A stretch of 6,487 bases of DNA, taken from positions 1 to 6,487 of the forward strand of contig JAQVIE010000077.1 in NCBI GenBank assembly GCA_028695895.1. Reading direction: 5' to 3'. This document shows positions 1 through 4,497 of the stretch, piece by piece. Made by a program: the position numbers and the translations under genes. Below the pieces are notes generated by a model, which did not search any database, was not told where the DNA came from, and saw nothing but the letters and a program-made list of their open reading frames with translations. Positions within the stretch are counted from its first letter, which is position 1; each line of letters opens with the position of its first letter. This DNA is from Methanospirillum sp. (GTDB lineage: Archaea > Halobacteriota > Methanomicrobia > Methanomicrobiales > Methanospirillaceae).

Positions 1-119
1 TCTATAGCGAACTGATGGCAGGAAATCCGGTAAGGTCAGGTGATTTGATGATCTATCCTGAAATGGTGATGACAGAGACAGAAAAGCGGATTTGTGTTCC
101 GCAGAGGGAGGGCAGATGA
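1..119 (+). CDS. C-terminal end of an unidentified upstream gene (partial)
   Basis: The frame read from base 3 is open from the left edge and ends at a TGA at 117-119, giving the last 38 residues of a protein (ending ...CVPQREGR). The other two forward frames stop within the first 15 bases, so if a + strand gene enters the window it uses this frame. The stop overlaps the ftsZ start as ATGA (116-119), a common arrangement for translationally coupled archaeal genes and the best evidence that the fragment is real. The fragment is mixed charged and hydrophobic, with no membrane segment and no motif I recognise. The family cannot be named from so short a tail. Confidence 0.55.
   Translation, partial: YSELMAGNPVRSGDLMIYPEMVMTETEKRICVPQREGR
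107..112 (+). promoter_or_regulatory. Shine-Dalgarno of ftsZ
   Basis: A GGAGGG run, within GAGGGAGGG at 104-112, lies 3-7 bases before the ATG at 116. It supports starting FtsZ at 116 rather than at the in-frame TTG at 92, which has no comparable site. It lies inside the coding region of the upstream fragment. Confidence 0.6.
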
Positions 120-1204
120 AGTCAATCGTAGAAGAAGCGTTAAACAGGGCTAAATCAGAACAACAGACCCCACAGAACAATAGTGACCTTGATGCAGTTC
201 TCCGGACGATGACAACCCGGATATCGGTGATCGGGTGTGGGGGAGCTGGATCTAATACCGTTACCAGGATGATGGACGAGGGAATAGAAGGCACTACATT
301 ATTTGCTGTTAATACGGATGCCATGCACCTGGCAACTGTCAAAGCTGATCACCGGATATTAATTGGCAGGCAGCGGACCCGTGGTCTTGGTGCAGGGTCG
401 TACCCTCAGGTTGGTGAAGAAGCAGCTCTTGAGAGTGAGCATGACATCCGTCGGGCTGTGGAAGATTCGGATATGGTTTTTATAACTGCAGGTCTGGGAG
501 GGGGAACAGGGACCGGATGTGCACCGGTTGTAGCAAGGGCTGCCCATGAAGAAGGTGCCCTGACAATTGCCATCGTAACACTTCCCTTTTCATCTGAAGG
601 AGCCATCAGGATGGAAAATGCCGAGGCAGGCCTTGAGCGTCTTCGTGATATTGCTGATACTGTAATTGTTGTACCCAATGATCGACTTATTGAGGTTGTT
701 CCAAAATTACCCCTCTATGCCGCTTTCAAAGTTGCCGATGAGGTACTTATGCGGGCAGTTAAAGGAATAACCGAACTCATCACCGTGCCTGGACTTGTTA
801 ACCTTGATTTTGCCGATATCCGCGCAGTAATGGAAAAAGGAGGGGTAGCGATGATAGGCATGGGTGAGAGTGAAGCACAGGATAAGTCGGCAGATTCAGT
901 CAGGAAAGCCATAAGGTCCCCTCTTCTTGACATTGATATATCATGCGCCACATCAGCTCTTGTTAATGTCACTGGCGGTCCTGATATGACCATGGCTGAG
1001 GCAGAGGGTGTCGTCGAAGAAGTTTACGCCCTTATTGACCCGGATGCCCGAATTATCTGGGGGGCACAGATAGATCCCACAATGCAGAACACAGTAAGAT
1101 CTCTTCTCATCCTGACTGGTGTTCGGTCACCACAAATATATGGTAGGAATGAAAAAAATAACCCGAAATTTCAGAGGCACTTTGAGATTGATTTTCTGAA
1201 GTGA
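116..1204 (+). CDS. ftsZ: Cell division protein FtsZ (archaeal FtsZ1 type)
   Basis: This is a tubulin-like GTPase of 362 residues that polymerises into the cytokinetic ring at mid-cell. Seen in the sequence: a polar N-terminal extension (about 1-33), the nucleotide-fold start [10 protein letters not shown] (38-47), NTDA (66-69), the tubulin signature GGGTGTG (128-134), VPND (186-189), and the catalytic T7 loop NLDFAD (229-234). The two acidic T7 residues that trigger GTP hydrolysis in the neighbouring subunit are present, so the enzyme should be active. The tail is short and ends in a hydrophobic/acidic peptide (FEIDFLK), possibly a partner-binding motif. ATG 116 is chosen because it has a GGAGGG site and overlaps the upstream stop; TTG 92 would add 8 residues. 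Location directly before secE and spt5 matches ftsZ1 of Methanocaldococcus, so I infer FtsZ1 rather than FtsZ2. The stop is 5 bases before secE. Confidence 0.97.
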   Translation: MKSIVEEALNRAKSEQQTPQNNSDLDAVLRTMTTRISVIGCGGAGSNTVTRMMDEGIEGTTLFAVNTDAMHLATVKADHRILIGRQRTRGLGAGSYPQVGEEAALESEHDIRRAVEDSDMVFITAGLGGGTGTGCAPVVARAAHEEGALTIAIVTLPFSSEGAIRMENAEAGLERLRDIADTVIVVPNDRLIEVVPKLPLYAAFKVADEVLMRAVKGITELITVPGLVNLDFADIRAVMEKGGVAMIGMGESEAQDKSADSVRKAIRSPLLDIDISCATSALVNVTGGPDMTMAEAEGVVEEVYALIDPDARIIWGAQIDPTMQNTVRSLLILTGVRSPQIYGRNEKNNPKFQRHFEIDFLK

Positions 1205-1205
1205 T
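1199..1205 (+). promoter_or_regulatory. Shine-Dalgarno of secE, overlapping the ftsZ stop
   Basis: AAGTGAT matches the archaeal AGGTGAT consensus with one mismatch and lies 4 bases before ATG 1210. It contains the ftsZ stop codon (1202-1204), so ribosomes finishing FtsZ would sit on the secE initiation site. It favours ATG 1210 over GTG 1201. Confidence 0.5.
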
Positions 1206-1209
1206 ATAT

Positions 1210-1401
1210 ATGGAAATCCCCAGACTTAACATAAATTTAAACGAGGAATTATTTCGTAAATACATTCGTATCCTCAAACTGGCTCGCTTTCCCACAAGGG
1301 ATGAGTTTACAAAAATCGCACTTGTTGCTGCGGCAGGTGTCGTACTTATAGGAATTATAGGGTTTGCTATCTACGAACTCTTCCTCTTACTTCCAGCCTG
1401 A
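1210..1401 (+). CDS. secE: Preprotein translocase subunit SecE (Sec61 gamma)
   Basis: This 63-residue protein is the small clamp subunit of the SecYEG translocon in the cytoplasmic membrane. It has the archaeal/eukaryal layout: an amphipathic N-terminal helix with basic residues (about 12-26), the conserved turn RFPTRDEF (26-33), then one membrane helix rich in Ala, Gly, Val and Ile (about 37-61). A Glu (56) lies near the outer end of the membrane segment. Size matches archaeal SecE, which has a single membrane segment. An alternative start is GTG 1201, which overlaps the ftsZ stop as GTGA and would add three residues (MIY). ATG 1210 is preferred because of the AAGTGAT site. It sits 5 bases after ftsZ and 5 bases before spt5, so the three are almost certainly co-transcribed. 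The position between ftsZ and nusG is the typical archaeal one. Confidence 0.93.
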   Translation: MEIPRLNINLNEELFRKYIRILKLARFPTRDEFTKIALVAAAGVVLIGIIGFAIYELFLLLPA

Positions 1402-1406
1402 TAATC

Positions 1407-1889
1407 ATGGAGAATGAACACCGTCTTACCCGCATTTTCGCGATAAAGACCACAAACCGGGCAGAACGGTCGGTCGCAGACAATATCGACAAGGCGGTGA
1501 GGGACGCGAATAATGATATTCGTGTTATGTCAGTTATTGTTCCTGATGAATTGAAAGGATACGTTCTGGTAGAAACAGATGAACCGTTGGCCAGGGTTCA
1601 GGAATTGATGGAACATGTTCCAAGTGCGCGTACGGTTCTTCCAGGAGTTACATCTCTGGAAGAAGTTGGTCACTACCTGGTACCAAAACCTGCAGTCAGT
1701 GGCATTGATGAAGGAACGATTGTTGAGCTGATCAATGGTCCGTTCAAGGGAGAAAAAGCAGTGGTTAAACGTGTGGACGCTTCTAAAGAGGAGATTACCG
1801 TGGAATTGTATGAGAGCGTTCTACCGATTCCCATTACGGTACGAGGTGACCATGTGAGGGTCATCGACCGCCGCGATGATGATTCATAA
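1407..1889 (+). CDS. spt5: Transcription elongation factor Spt5 (archaeal NusG)
   Basis: This 160-residue cytoplasmic factor binds the RNA polymerase clamp, normally as a heterodimer with Spt4, closes the DNA channel and promotes processive elongation. The KOW domain can contact the ribosome. Seen here: an NGN domain (about 7-85) starting RIFAIKTT and including the strand KGYVLVE (50-56) and the segment around VPSARTVLPG (71-80). A short linker leads to a KOW domain (about 98-153) with the core GPFKGEKAVVKRVD (111-124). Length is as expected for archaeal Spt5, which lacks the C-terminal repeats of eukaryotic Spt5. The final residues are acidic/basic (RRDDDS). It begins 5 bases after secE. There is no strong Shine-Dalgarno beyond TGAT inside the secE stop, so its translation may depend on coupling. 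A T-tract follows the gene. Confidence 0.96.
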   Translation: MENEHRLTRIFAIKTTNRAERSVADNIDKAVRDANNDIRVMSVIVPDELKGYVLVETDEPLARVQELMEHVPSARTVLPGVTSLEEVGHYLVPKPAVSGIDEGTIVELINGPFKGEKAVVKRVDASKEEITVELYESVLPIPITVRGDHVRVIDRRDDDS

Positions 1890-1919
1890 GACTTCTCTGT
1901 CACTCCCCATTGCATATTC

Positions 1920-1925
1920 TTTTTT
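1920..1925 (+). terminator. Possible T-tract terminator after spt5
   Basis: Six consecutive Ts lie 30 bases downstream of the spt5 stop, in a pyrimidine-rich stretch. Archaeal RNA polymerase can terminate at oligo-T tracts without a hairpin, so this may attenuate ftsZ-secE-spt5 transcripts. It overlaps a possible TATA element, so termination and initiation readings compete. There is no stem immediately before it. Confidence 0.3.
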
Positions 1926-1930
1926 ATCTA
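1923..1930 (+). promoter_or_regulatory. Possible TATA box for the L11-L12 genes
   Basis: TTTATCTA differs by one base from the methanogen-type TTTATATA box. It lies in the longest gap between the cluster genes, so initiation about 25 bases downstream (roughly 1950-1957) would give a leader of about 30-40 bases before L11. The bases before it are pyrimidine-rich and do not resemble the usual purine-rich BRE, which lowers confidence. Readthrough from the ftsZ unit is equally possible. Confidence 0.3.
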
Positions 1931-1956
1931 TCCTTCCAACCTTAATGAACCCAGAT

Positions 1957-1971
1957 GGACATTGACTGTCC
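1957..1971 (+). repeat. Small hairpin in the L11 leader
   Basis: GGACA (1957-1961) pairs fully with TGTCC (1967-1971) around a 5-base loop. It ends 5 bases before the GGTGAT ribosome-binding site of L11. TGACTG is also directly repeated at 1963-1968 and 1972-1977. Five base pairs is short and could be chance; its location in a ribosomal-protein leader is the reason to list it. Confidence 0.3.
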
Positions 1972-1987
1972 TGACTGGTGATACACA

Positions 1988-2464
1988 ATGGCAGAAGTAG
2001 TCGAGGTACTAGTACCCGGTGGCAAAGCAACTGCTGGTCCGCCACTTGGTCCGGCACTGGGTCCCCTTGGTATCAACGTCAAGGCTGTTGTTGATGAGAT
2101 TAACAAGCAAACTGCATCTTTCAATGGGATGCAGGTTCCTGTCCGTGTTGAGGTGGATGATAAGAAGAACTTCACCATCTCTGTTGGTATTCCACCCACG
2201 ACAGCGCTCATCCTTAAAGAAGCAGGCGTTGAAAAAGGCTCAGGAGAGCCTAATACCAATATTGTCGGGGACGTGCCACTTGAGGCTGCAGTCACGATTG
2301 CCAAAATGAAACTTGAGAACATGCTTTCCTATGACCTTAAAAGTGCGGTCAAGGAAGTAGTTGGCACATGCACAACGCTTGGTATCACGGTTTCAGGCAA
2401 AAAGCCCAAAGATATGCTCAAAGAGATAGAATCGGGCACTCATGATGCAGTCCTCATGGGATAG
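1988..2464 (+). CDS. rpl11: 50S ribosomal protein L11 (uL11)
   Basis: This 158-residue protein binds the GTPase-associated centre of 23S rRNA and, with L10/L12, forms the stalk base that contacts translational GTPases. Seen: the N-terminal domain with the hallmark proline/glycine motif GPPLGPALGPLGIN (17-30), whose hinge-facing prolines are intact. A C-terminal rRNA-binding domain follows (about 75-145), containing SGEPNTNIVG (85-94) and a typical helix-rich end (GTCTTLGITVSGKKPKD). The short extension past that domain (IESGTHDAVLMG) is usual for archaea. The start at ATG 1988 is well placed: GGTGAT at 1977-1982 lies 5 bases upstream. It is the first gene after the largest gap in the cluster and may begin its own transcription unit. 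It ends in TAG, 64 bases before L1. Confidence 0.97.
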   Translation: MAEVVEVLVPGGKATAGPPLGPALGPLGINVKAVVDEINKQTASFNGMQVPVRVEVDDKKNFTISVGIPPTTALILKEAGVEKGSGEPNTNIVGDVPLEAAVTIAKMKLENMLSYDLKSAVKEVVGTCTTLGITVSGKKPKDMLKEIESGTHDAVLMG

Positions 2465-2485
2465 AATCGATATGTAACCATAGAA

Positions 2486-2507
2486 GATCGTGTAACTCAT
2501 CACGGTC
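2486..2507 (+). repeat. Hairpin between L11 and L1
   Basis: GATCGTG (2486-2492) pairs with CACGGTC (2501-2507) in a 7-bp stem with one G-U pair and an 8-base loop. It ends 10 bases before the GGAGG ribosome-binding site of L1. No T-tract follows, so it is not an obvious terminator. It could be an mRNA structure that affects L1 translation, a processing site, or chance. Confidence 0.45.
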
Positions 2508-2517
2508 GCATCACTAT

Positions 2518-2522
2518 GGAGG
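2518..2522 (+). promoter_or_regulatory. Shine-Dalgarno of L1
   Basis: GGAGG, 6 bases before ATG 2529, is a strong archaeal ribosome-binding site. It fixes the L1 start and lies between the intercistronic hairpin and the proposed autoregulatory site inside the gene. Confidence 0.7.
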
Positions 2523-2528
2523 AACCTG

Positions 2529-3176
2529 ATGGTAGAAAAGAGCGTCCTTATTGACGCATTGAAAAAGGCAAAAGAACAGGCGCCTGAACGGAAATTCACC
2601 GAGAGTGTCGATATGACCATTAATTTGAAAAATATCGATATGTCTCAGCCGAAAAACCGTATTGATGAGATAATCCTCCTTCCCCATGGGAATGGAAGGG
2701 TAGTCAAGATTGCCGTTCTCGGTTCTGGTGACATTGTCACTCAGGCAAGAGAATCAGGTGTTGACCTCATCATGGGACCAGAAGAGATTGAGCGCCTTGG
2801 AGGTGCCCCTCGTGAAGCACGTAAAGTTGCATCCGAGCATCAGTTTTTCCTTGCAGAAACGCAGGTTATGAGTCTTGTAGGCAGATGGCTGGGTCCAAGA
2901 CTTGGTCCCCGTGGCAGAATGCCGCAGCCGATTCCTTCCGGTACGGATATCCGACCGATAGTGGAACGTCTTCGGAAATCTGTCAAAGTCAGAACCAAGG
3001 ACAAGATGTCATTCTCACTTAAGGTTGGAACTACCACCATGAGTGAAGAGGAAATCGCAGAAAATGTCGATGCGGTCCTCAAGCGTATTCTCTCAAAACT
3101 TGAGATGGGTGACTTTCAGGTCAGATCGGTCTATGTAAAAACTACTATGGGTCCGTCTGTGAAGGTGGAGTTATAA
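2529..3176 (+). CDS. rpl1: 50S ribosomal protein L1 (uL1)
   Basis: This 215-residue protein forms the mobile L1 stalk at the E-site side of the 50S subunit and helps release deacylated tRNA. In methanococci it also represses translation of its own L1-L10-L12 mRNA. Domain I is built from residues about 1-65 plus the C-terminus, and carries RNA-contacting FTES (23-26) and TMGPSV (206-211). Domain II (about 66-155) contains the family signature LGPRLGPRGRMPQP (121-134). Length is normal for archaeal L1. The ATG at 2529 follows GGAGG at a 6-base spacing. The TAA stop shares its last base with the ATG of L10 (TAATG), which indicates translational coupling. Codons 11-24 contain a possible copy of the L1-binding mRNA motif, listed separately. 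Confidence 0.97.
   Translation: MVEKSVLIDALKKAKEQAPERKFTESVDMTINLKNIDMSQPKNRIDEIILLPHGNGRVVKIAVLGSGDIVTQARESGVDLIMGPEEIERLGGAPREARKVASEHQFFLAETQVMSLVGRWLGPRLGPRGRMPQPIPSGTDIRPIVERLRKSVKVRTKDKMSFSLKVGTTTMSEEEIAENVDAVLKRILSKLEMGDFQVRSVYVKTTMGPSVKVEL
2559..2599 (+). promoter_or_regulatory. Possible L1 autoregulatory mRNA site inside rpl1
   Basis: From memory, the Methanococcus vannielii L1 operator is a stem-asymmetric loop-stem about 30 bases after the L1 ATG, covering codons for VKEARELAKPRNFT. Here the equivalent codons begin exactly 30 bases after the ATG and encode LKKAKEQAPERKFT, aligning without gaps. TGAA (2560-2563) can pair with TTCA (2595-2598), and AGGC (2566-2569) with GCCT (2582-2585). 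This leaves a 2-base AA side and a 9-base purine-rich side (2586-2594) between the stems. Each stem is only 4 bp and the large side is longer than in the Methanococcus site, so this is a degenerate candidate. Part of the resemblance follows from conserved protein sequence. Confidence 0.4.
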
Positions 3177-4024
3177 TGGCATTGTATACCGCACACCTGC
3201 CCCAGTGGAAAGTGGATGAGATTTCAAAAATCAAGAAGCTCACCAGTGAATTCAAACTGGTTGGTCTTGTTGACATGTATGGAATCCCGGCCAGACAGGT
3301 GCAGGATATAAGAAAAAATCTTCGCGGAAAAGCCGAACTGATCATGACCCGTAACACTCTCATCGAATATGCATTTGGTGAGATTGAAGGATCTATTTCA
3401 GAGCTCTCCTCACACTTATCCGGACATTCAGCTCTCATCTTTACGAATGAAAATCCTTTCAAGCTTTACAGCATGCTTGAAAAGACAAAAACGAAGATGG
3501 CTGCCCGTCCTGGAGAGACTGCACCGGAAGATATAGTCGTTTCAAAAGGACCGACCAGTTTCCGTCCCGGTCCAATCGTCGGTGAGCTTCAACAGGCCGG
3601 CATTCCTGCAGCAATTGAGGCAGGTAAAGTTACTATCCGTGAGACAAAAACGGTGGTAAAGGCCGGACAGGAGATAAACAAAAAACTTGCAGATGCACTT
3701 GCAAAATTGGATATTAAACCGATGGATGTCGGTCTTATCCTGCAGGCAGCCTTCTATGAAGGTGGTATTTACAAGTCTGATGTACTCGCTATCGACGAGA
3801 CTGCATTCTATAACAGCATCATCACTGCTGCAACCCAGGCCTTTAATTTATCAGTCAATGCTGCATATCCAACAAGAGATACCGCATCTGCACTGCTTAC
3901 TAAGGCTGTACGTGAAGCACGCGGAGTTGGTGTTGAGACCGCAGTCACAAGTAGTGACATAATCGATGCCGTTATTGGAAAGGCACAGGCTCAGGCCATG
4001 GCCCTTTCAAGCGTCGTCGGATAA
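3176..4024 (+). CDS. rpl10: 50S ribosomal protein L10 (uL10/P0), without the usual acidic tail
   Basis: This 282-residue protein is the stalk base: its N-terminal domain binds 23S rRNA beside L11 and its C-terminal spine carries L12 dimers. Seen: an rRNA-binding domain (about 1-105) with WKVDEISKIKKL and the MTRNTLIEYA region, then the archaeal/eukaryal insertion domain (about 106-185) with KGPTSFRPGPIVGELQQAGIP near its start. A helical spine (about 205-282) has three successive segments beginning near SIITAATQAF, SALLTKAVREA and IIDAVIGKAQ. These fit three L12-dimer sites, as in other archaea. It then stops at SSVVG. Archaeal P0 proteins I know are around 335-350 residues and end in an Ala-rich/acidic stretch plus a GLGALFG-like peptide; none is encoded here in any frame. 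It starts 1 base inside the L1 stop; AAGGTGGAG at 3162-3170 is its likely ribosome-binding site. Confidence 0.96.
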   Translation: MALYTAHLPQWKVDEISKIKKLTSEFKLVGLVDMYGIPARQVQDIRKNLRGKAELIMTRNTLIEYAFGEIEGSISELSSHLSGHSALIFTNENPFKLYSMLEKTKTKMAARPGETAPEDIVVSKGPTSFRPGPIVGELQQAGIPAAIEAGKVTIRETKTVVKAGQEINKKLADALAKLDIKPMDVGLILQAAFYEGGIYKSDVLAIDETAFYNSIITAATQAFNLSVNAAYPTRDTASALLTKAVREARGVGVETAVTSSDIIDAVIGKAQAQAMALSSVVG

Positions 4025-4063
4025 TCAATATGCTAACAATACGAACAATCGGAAAAAGAATTT

Positions 4064-4069
4064 AGGTGA
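4064..4069 (+). promoter_or_regulatory. Shine-Dalgarno of L12
   Basis: AGGTGA lies 6 bases before ATG 4076 in an otherwise A-rich 51-base spacer. A strong independent site fits the need for several L12 copies per L10, and contrasts with the coupled start of L10. Confidence 0.65.
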
Positions 4070-4075
4070 ATTAAC

Positions 4076-4369
4076 ATGGAGTATGTATACGCTGCACTCC
4101 TTCTGCACAAGGCAGGAAAGGAGATTGACGAATCCTCTGTTCAGGCAGTACTTTCTGCCGCTGGTATCGCTGTCAACGAATCACGTGTCAAGGCACTTGT
4201 CGCATCCCTTGATGGTGTCGATATTGAAGACGCCATCAGCAAGGCTGCAGCTGCCCCTGTTGCTGGTGGAGCTGCTCCTGCAGCCGCTGCAGAAGAAGAA
4301 GCCCCGGCAGAAGACAAGAAGGCTGAAGAAGAGAGCGGAATGGCTGGGCTTGGTGCCCTATTCGGCTAA
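4076..4369 (+). CDS. rpl12: 50S ribosomal protein L12 (archaeal P1-like stalk protein)
   Basis: This 97-residue acidic stalk protein forms homodimers on the L10 spine and recruits elongation and initiation GTPases. It is the archaeal/eukaryal P1/P2 type, not bacterial L7/L12. Seen: a helical dimerisation domain (about 1-57) beginning [17 protein letters not shown], an Ala/Pro/Gly-rich hinge (57-72), an acidic Glu/Lys stretch (73-86), and the conserved factor-binding C-terminus MAGLGALFG (89-97). Length is slightly below the usual 100-106. The AGGTGA site fixes the start. If L10 really lacks its own tail, these copies would supply all of the factor-binding C-termini on the stalk. It is the last gene of the cluster, and a T7 tract follows within 8 bases of its stop. 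Confidence 0.97.
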   Translation: MEYVYAALLLHKAGKEIDESSVQAVLSAAGIAVNESRVKALVASLDGVDIEDAISKAAAAPVAGGAAPAAAAEEEAPAEDKKAEEESGMAGLGALFG

Positions 4370-4376
4370 ACCTCTA

Positions 4377-4383
4377 TTTTTTT
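4377..4383 (+). terminator. T7 tract terminator after L12
   Basis: Seven consecutive Ts start 8 bases after the L12 stop, followed by further T-rich sequence (TTTACTTTTCTT at about 4390-4401). Archaeal polymerase can stop at such tracts without a stem. It is the probable end of the ribosomal-protein transcript. Confidence 0.6.
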
Positions 4384-4404
4384 AACTAATTTACTTTTCT
4401 TAAT

Positions 4405-4431
4405 TACTGAGACTTTGATTAAAAGTCAGTA
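4405..4431. repeat. Imperfect hairpin in the convergent spacer
   Basis: TACT (4405-4408) pairs with AGTA (4428-4431), and GACTTT (4411-4416) with AAAGTC (4422-4427), around a 5-base loop with a 2-base GA bulge. The stem totals 10 bp. No T-tract follows directly on either strand, so it may protect a 3' end or help termination between the two convergent genes. Confidence 0.4.
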
Positions 4432-4436
4432 TTGAA

Positions 4437-4491
4437 CCCGGATCTAAAACTTTTTGGATATACCAGAAAAGTAAATACCGGGATTTTTTTT
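4437..4491 (+). terminator. Possible backup terminator: CCCGG/CCGGG stem plus T8
   Basis: CCCGG (4437-4441) is complementary to CCGGG (4478-4482), which is followed after one A by eight Ts (4484-4491). The loop between the arms is 36 bases, long for a classic terminator, so the T8 tract is the stronger signal. It lies 6 bases beyond the stop of the convergent kinase gene and would prevent + strand readthrough into it. Confidence 0.4.
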
Positions 4492-4497
4492 AAATAA

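Noticed and set aside
92..115. TTG start for FtsZ, adding 8 residues (MCSAEGGQ)
   Set aside because: It has no good ribosome-binding site, and its added codons include the GGAGGG that serves ATG 116. The ATG also overlaps the upstream stop.
1942..2322. Minus-strand open frame of 126 codons opposite L11
   Set aside because: It lies entirely opposite the conserved L11 gene and its leader, has low-complexity Ser/Thr/Pro composition and no family resemblance; it is a shadow of L11 codon bias.
3145..3462. Minus-strand open frame of 105 codons opposite L1-L10
   Set aside because: It is antisense to well-conserved ribosomal genes, without a recognisable domain or its own ribosome-binding site.
4025..4075. 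Frameshift hiding a missing L10 tail
   Set aside because: No frame of the spacer encodes an acidic or Ala-rich stretch. The sequence is A-rich and Asn-coding, then leads into the L12 ribosome-binding site.
3966..4385. Plus-strand open frame of 139 codons overlapping the L10 end and all of L12
   Set aside because: L12 is unmistakable in another frame with its own AGGTGA site. The overlapping frame gives Leu/Arg-rich translation typical of a shifted Ala/Glu-rich gene.
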